Source: Candidatus Poribacteria bacterium (GTDB taxonomy: Bacteria > Poribacteria > WGA-4E > UBA9662). From it: a stretch of DNA of 14,678 nt. The notes beneath the pieces are model-generated. The model made no database searches, was not told the origin of the DNA, and saw only the letters and a list, made by a program, of their open reading frames with translations. Below are positions 14,151 through 14,678 of the stretch, in pieces; the first letter of the stretch is position 1; the number at the start of each line of letters is the position of its first letter. Location of the stretch: assembly GCA_002699335.1 (NCBI GenBank), contig PACG01000097.1, forward strand, positions 174,094-188,771. Direction: 5' to 3'. Made by a program: the position numbers and the translations under genes.

Positions 14151-14678
14151 ATGAAATCATTTATCCTCTATGAATTCAATCAGCCTCTGTTCTAGCAAGA
14201 AACTGACAGGCCAACGCCTGATCCTACAGAGATGCTAATTCAGGTGATGGCCTGTGGTATTGATGGCACAGACTTGAAGTTGTTGGATGGTTTTGGCTAT
14301 GTCCCCGATTTACCCTTTATTGTGGGACATGGGATCGCTGGCATAGTAGCTGAAGTGCGCGGCCATGTAATTGCCCTTGCCTACAATTTTACCACCTGTG
14401 GCGAATGTTTCCCCTGCCTAACCGTTCGCGAGCAACTCTGCGTAAACATGGGTAGCATATTGGGGGTGAAAGGCAAAAACGGAGGGTACGCAGAATATGT
14501 AGTAGTACCCGAACGCCAGCTTGTACGAATCTCACCAGGTGTTACCTGGACCAATGCGGCTATCTGTTGCGATGCTGGTTTGACAGCCTTTCACGCAGTC
14601 GACCGTTCACACCCAAGGTAGGCGAAACAGTACTAATCATTGGCATCGGTGGTGTCGGCTCGGTTGCGGTCCAAGGTT
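14151..14678 (+). pseudogene. Zinc-dependent alcohol dehydrogenase (MDR family), broken, 3' end outside window
   Basis: The rebuilt frame opens at ATG 14151 with MKSFILYEFNQPLF, meets TAG at 14193-14195, then runs QETDRPTPDPTEMLIQVMACGIDGTDLKLLDG. It has a GHxxAGxV site (GHGIAGIV), the structural zinc lobe CxxCxxC-x7-C (CGECFPC..LC) and a conserved A-x-C-x-x-x-T-A stretch. The frame is lost near 14610-14618, just before KVGETVLIIGIGGVGSVAVQ, the NAD(P)-binding Rossmann motif, which continues past the edge. An intact enzyme would oxidise alcohols or reduce carbonyls with NAD(P). Besides the stop and the frameshift, the usual GHE zinc-site glutamate is Gly. Translation could only begin internally at 14232 and would end before the cofactor domain, so the gene looks dead. 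Confidence 0.8.

Noticed and set aside
11754..14195. Recoding of TAG as a sense codon, since in-frame TAG interrupts the IS30 and IS1 transposases and the alcohol dehydrogenase
   Set aside because: The same genes also carry frameshifts and TGA stops, none of the intact genes has an internal TAG, and the giant surface-protein gene ends with TAG right after its conserved C-terminus. Ordinary decay explains all cases.

Overview
The window looks like chromosomal sequence of a sponge-associated bacterium of the Candidatus Poribacteria type. This is an inference. It rests on a giant exported protein whose C-terminus carries the NYPNPFNPETW...SGIYYYAI...K/RMVILK signature I associate with that lineage, on the mix of a sulfatase, an FGE-like domain and a dockerin, and on a base composition near 50% GC. 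Other sulfatase-rich phyla such as Planctomycetes relatives or Latescibacteria are not excluded.

Left part (1-5292, + strand): three tightly spaced genes form a likely operon. They are the 3' end of an aldo/keto reductase, a fusion of a cysteine-less FGE/SUMF1-type domain to an Asp-box beta-propeller, and a dihydrodipicolinate synthase/N-acetylneuraminate lyase family aldolase that overlaps the fusion gene by 16 bases. After about 760 bases without a convincing gene comes a complete type I sulfatase with a CSPTR maturation motif and no export signal. Together these suggest uptake and breakdown of acidic or sulfated sugars, such as host or matrix glycans. The substrate is not shown.

Middle (5983-10287, - strand): a 1434-residue secreted modular protein. 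It has a signal peptide, alternating carboxypeptidase-regulatory-like and Ig-like modules with long acidic insertions, a dockerin-type calcium-binding pair, a cohesin-like beta domain and a C-terminal sorting-type domain. It has a strong ribosome binding site and a candidate promoter/operator.

Right part (10482-14678): a decaying accessory region. An AT-rich, frameshifted fragment of a carbohydrate-binding-like protein stops beside an IS1-family element. That element is riddled with stops and frameshifts and has itself been split by an IS30-family element (25-bp inverted repeats, ATA duplication) whose transposase carries an amber codon and a frameshift. Beyond lie a small doubtful ORF, one apparently intact housekeeping gene (YciA-type acyl-CoA thioesterase), the tail of an IS3-type transposase and a zinc alcohol dehydrogenase pseudogene that runs off the window. 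The contrast between an intact glycan-related left side and an insertion-sequence graveyard on the right is the main structural feature. I found no CRISPR array, tRNA or rRNA. No wholly new defence or mobile system is evident. The most unusual items are the FGE-like/propeller fusion, the dockerin-plus-cohesin-like giant protein, and the nested IS30-in-IS1 structure.
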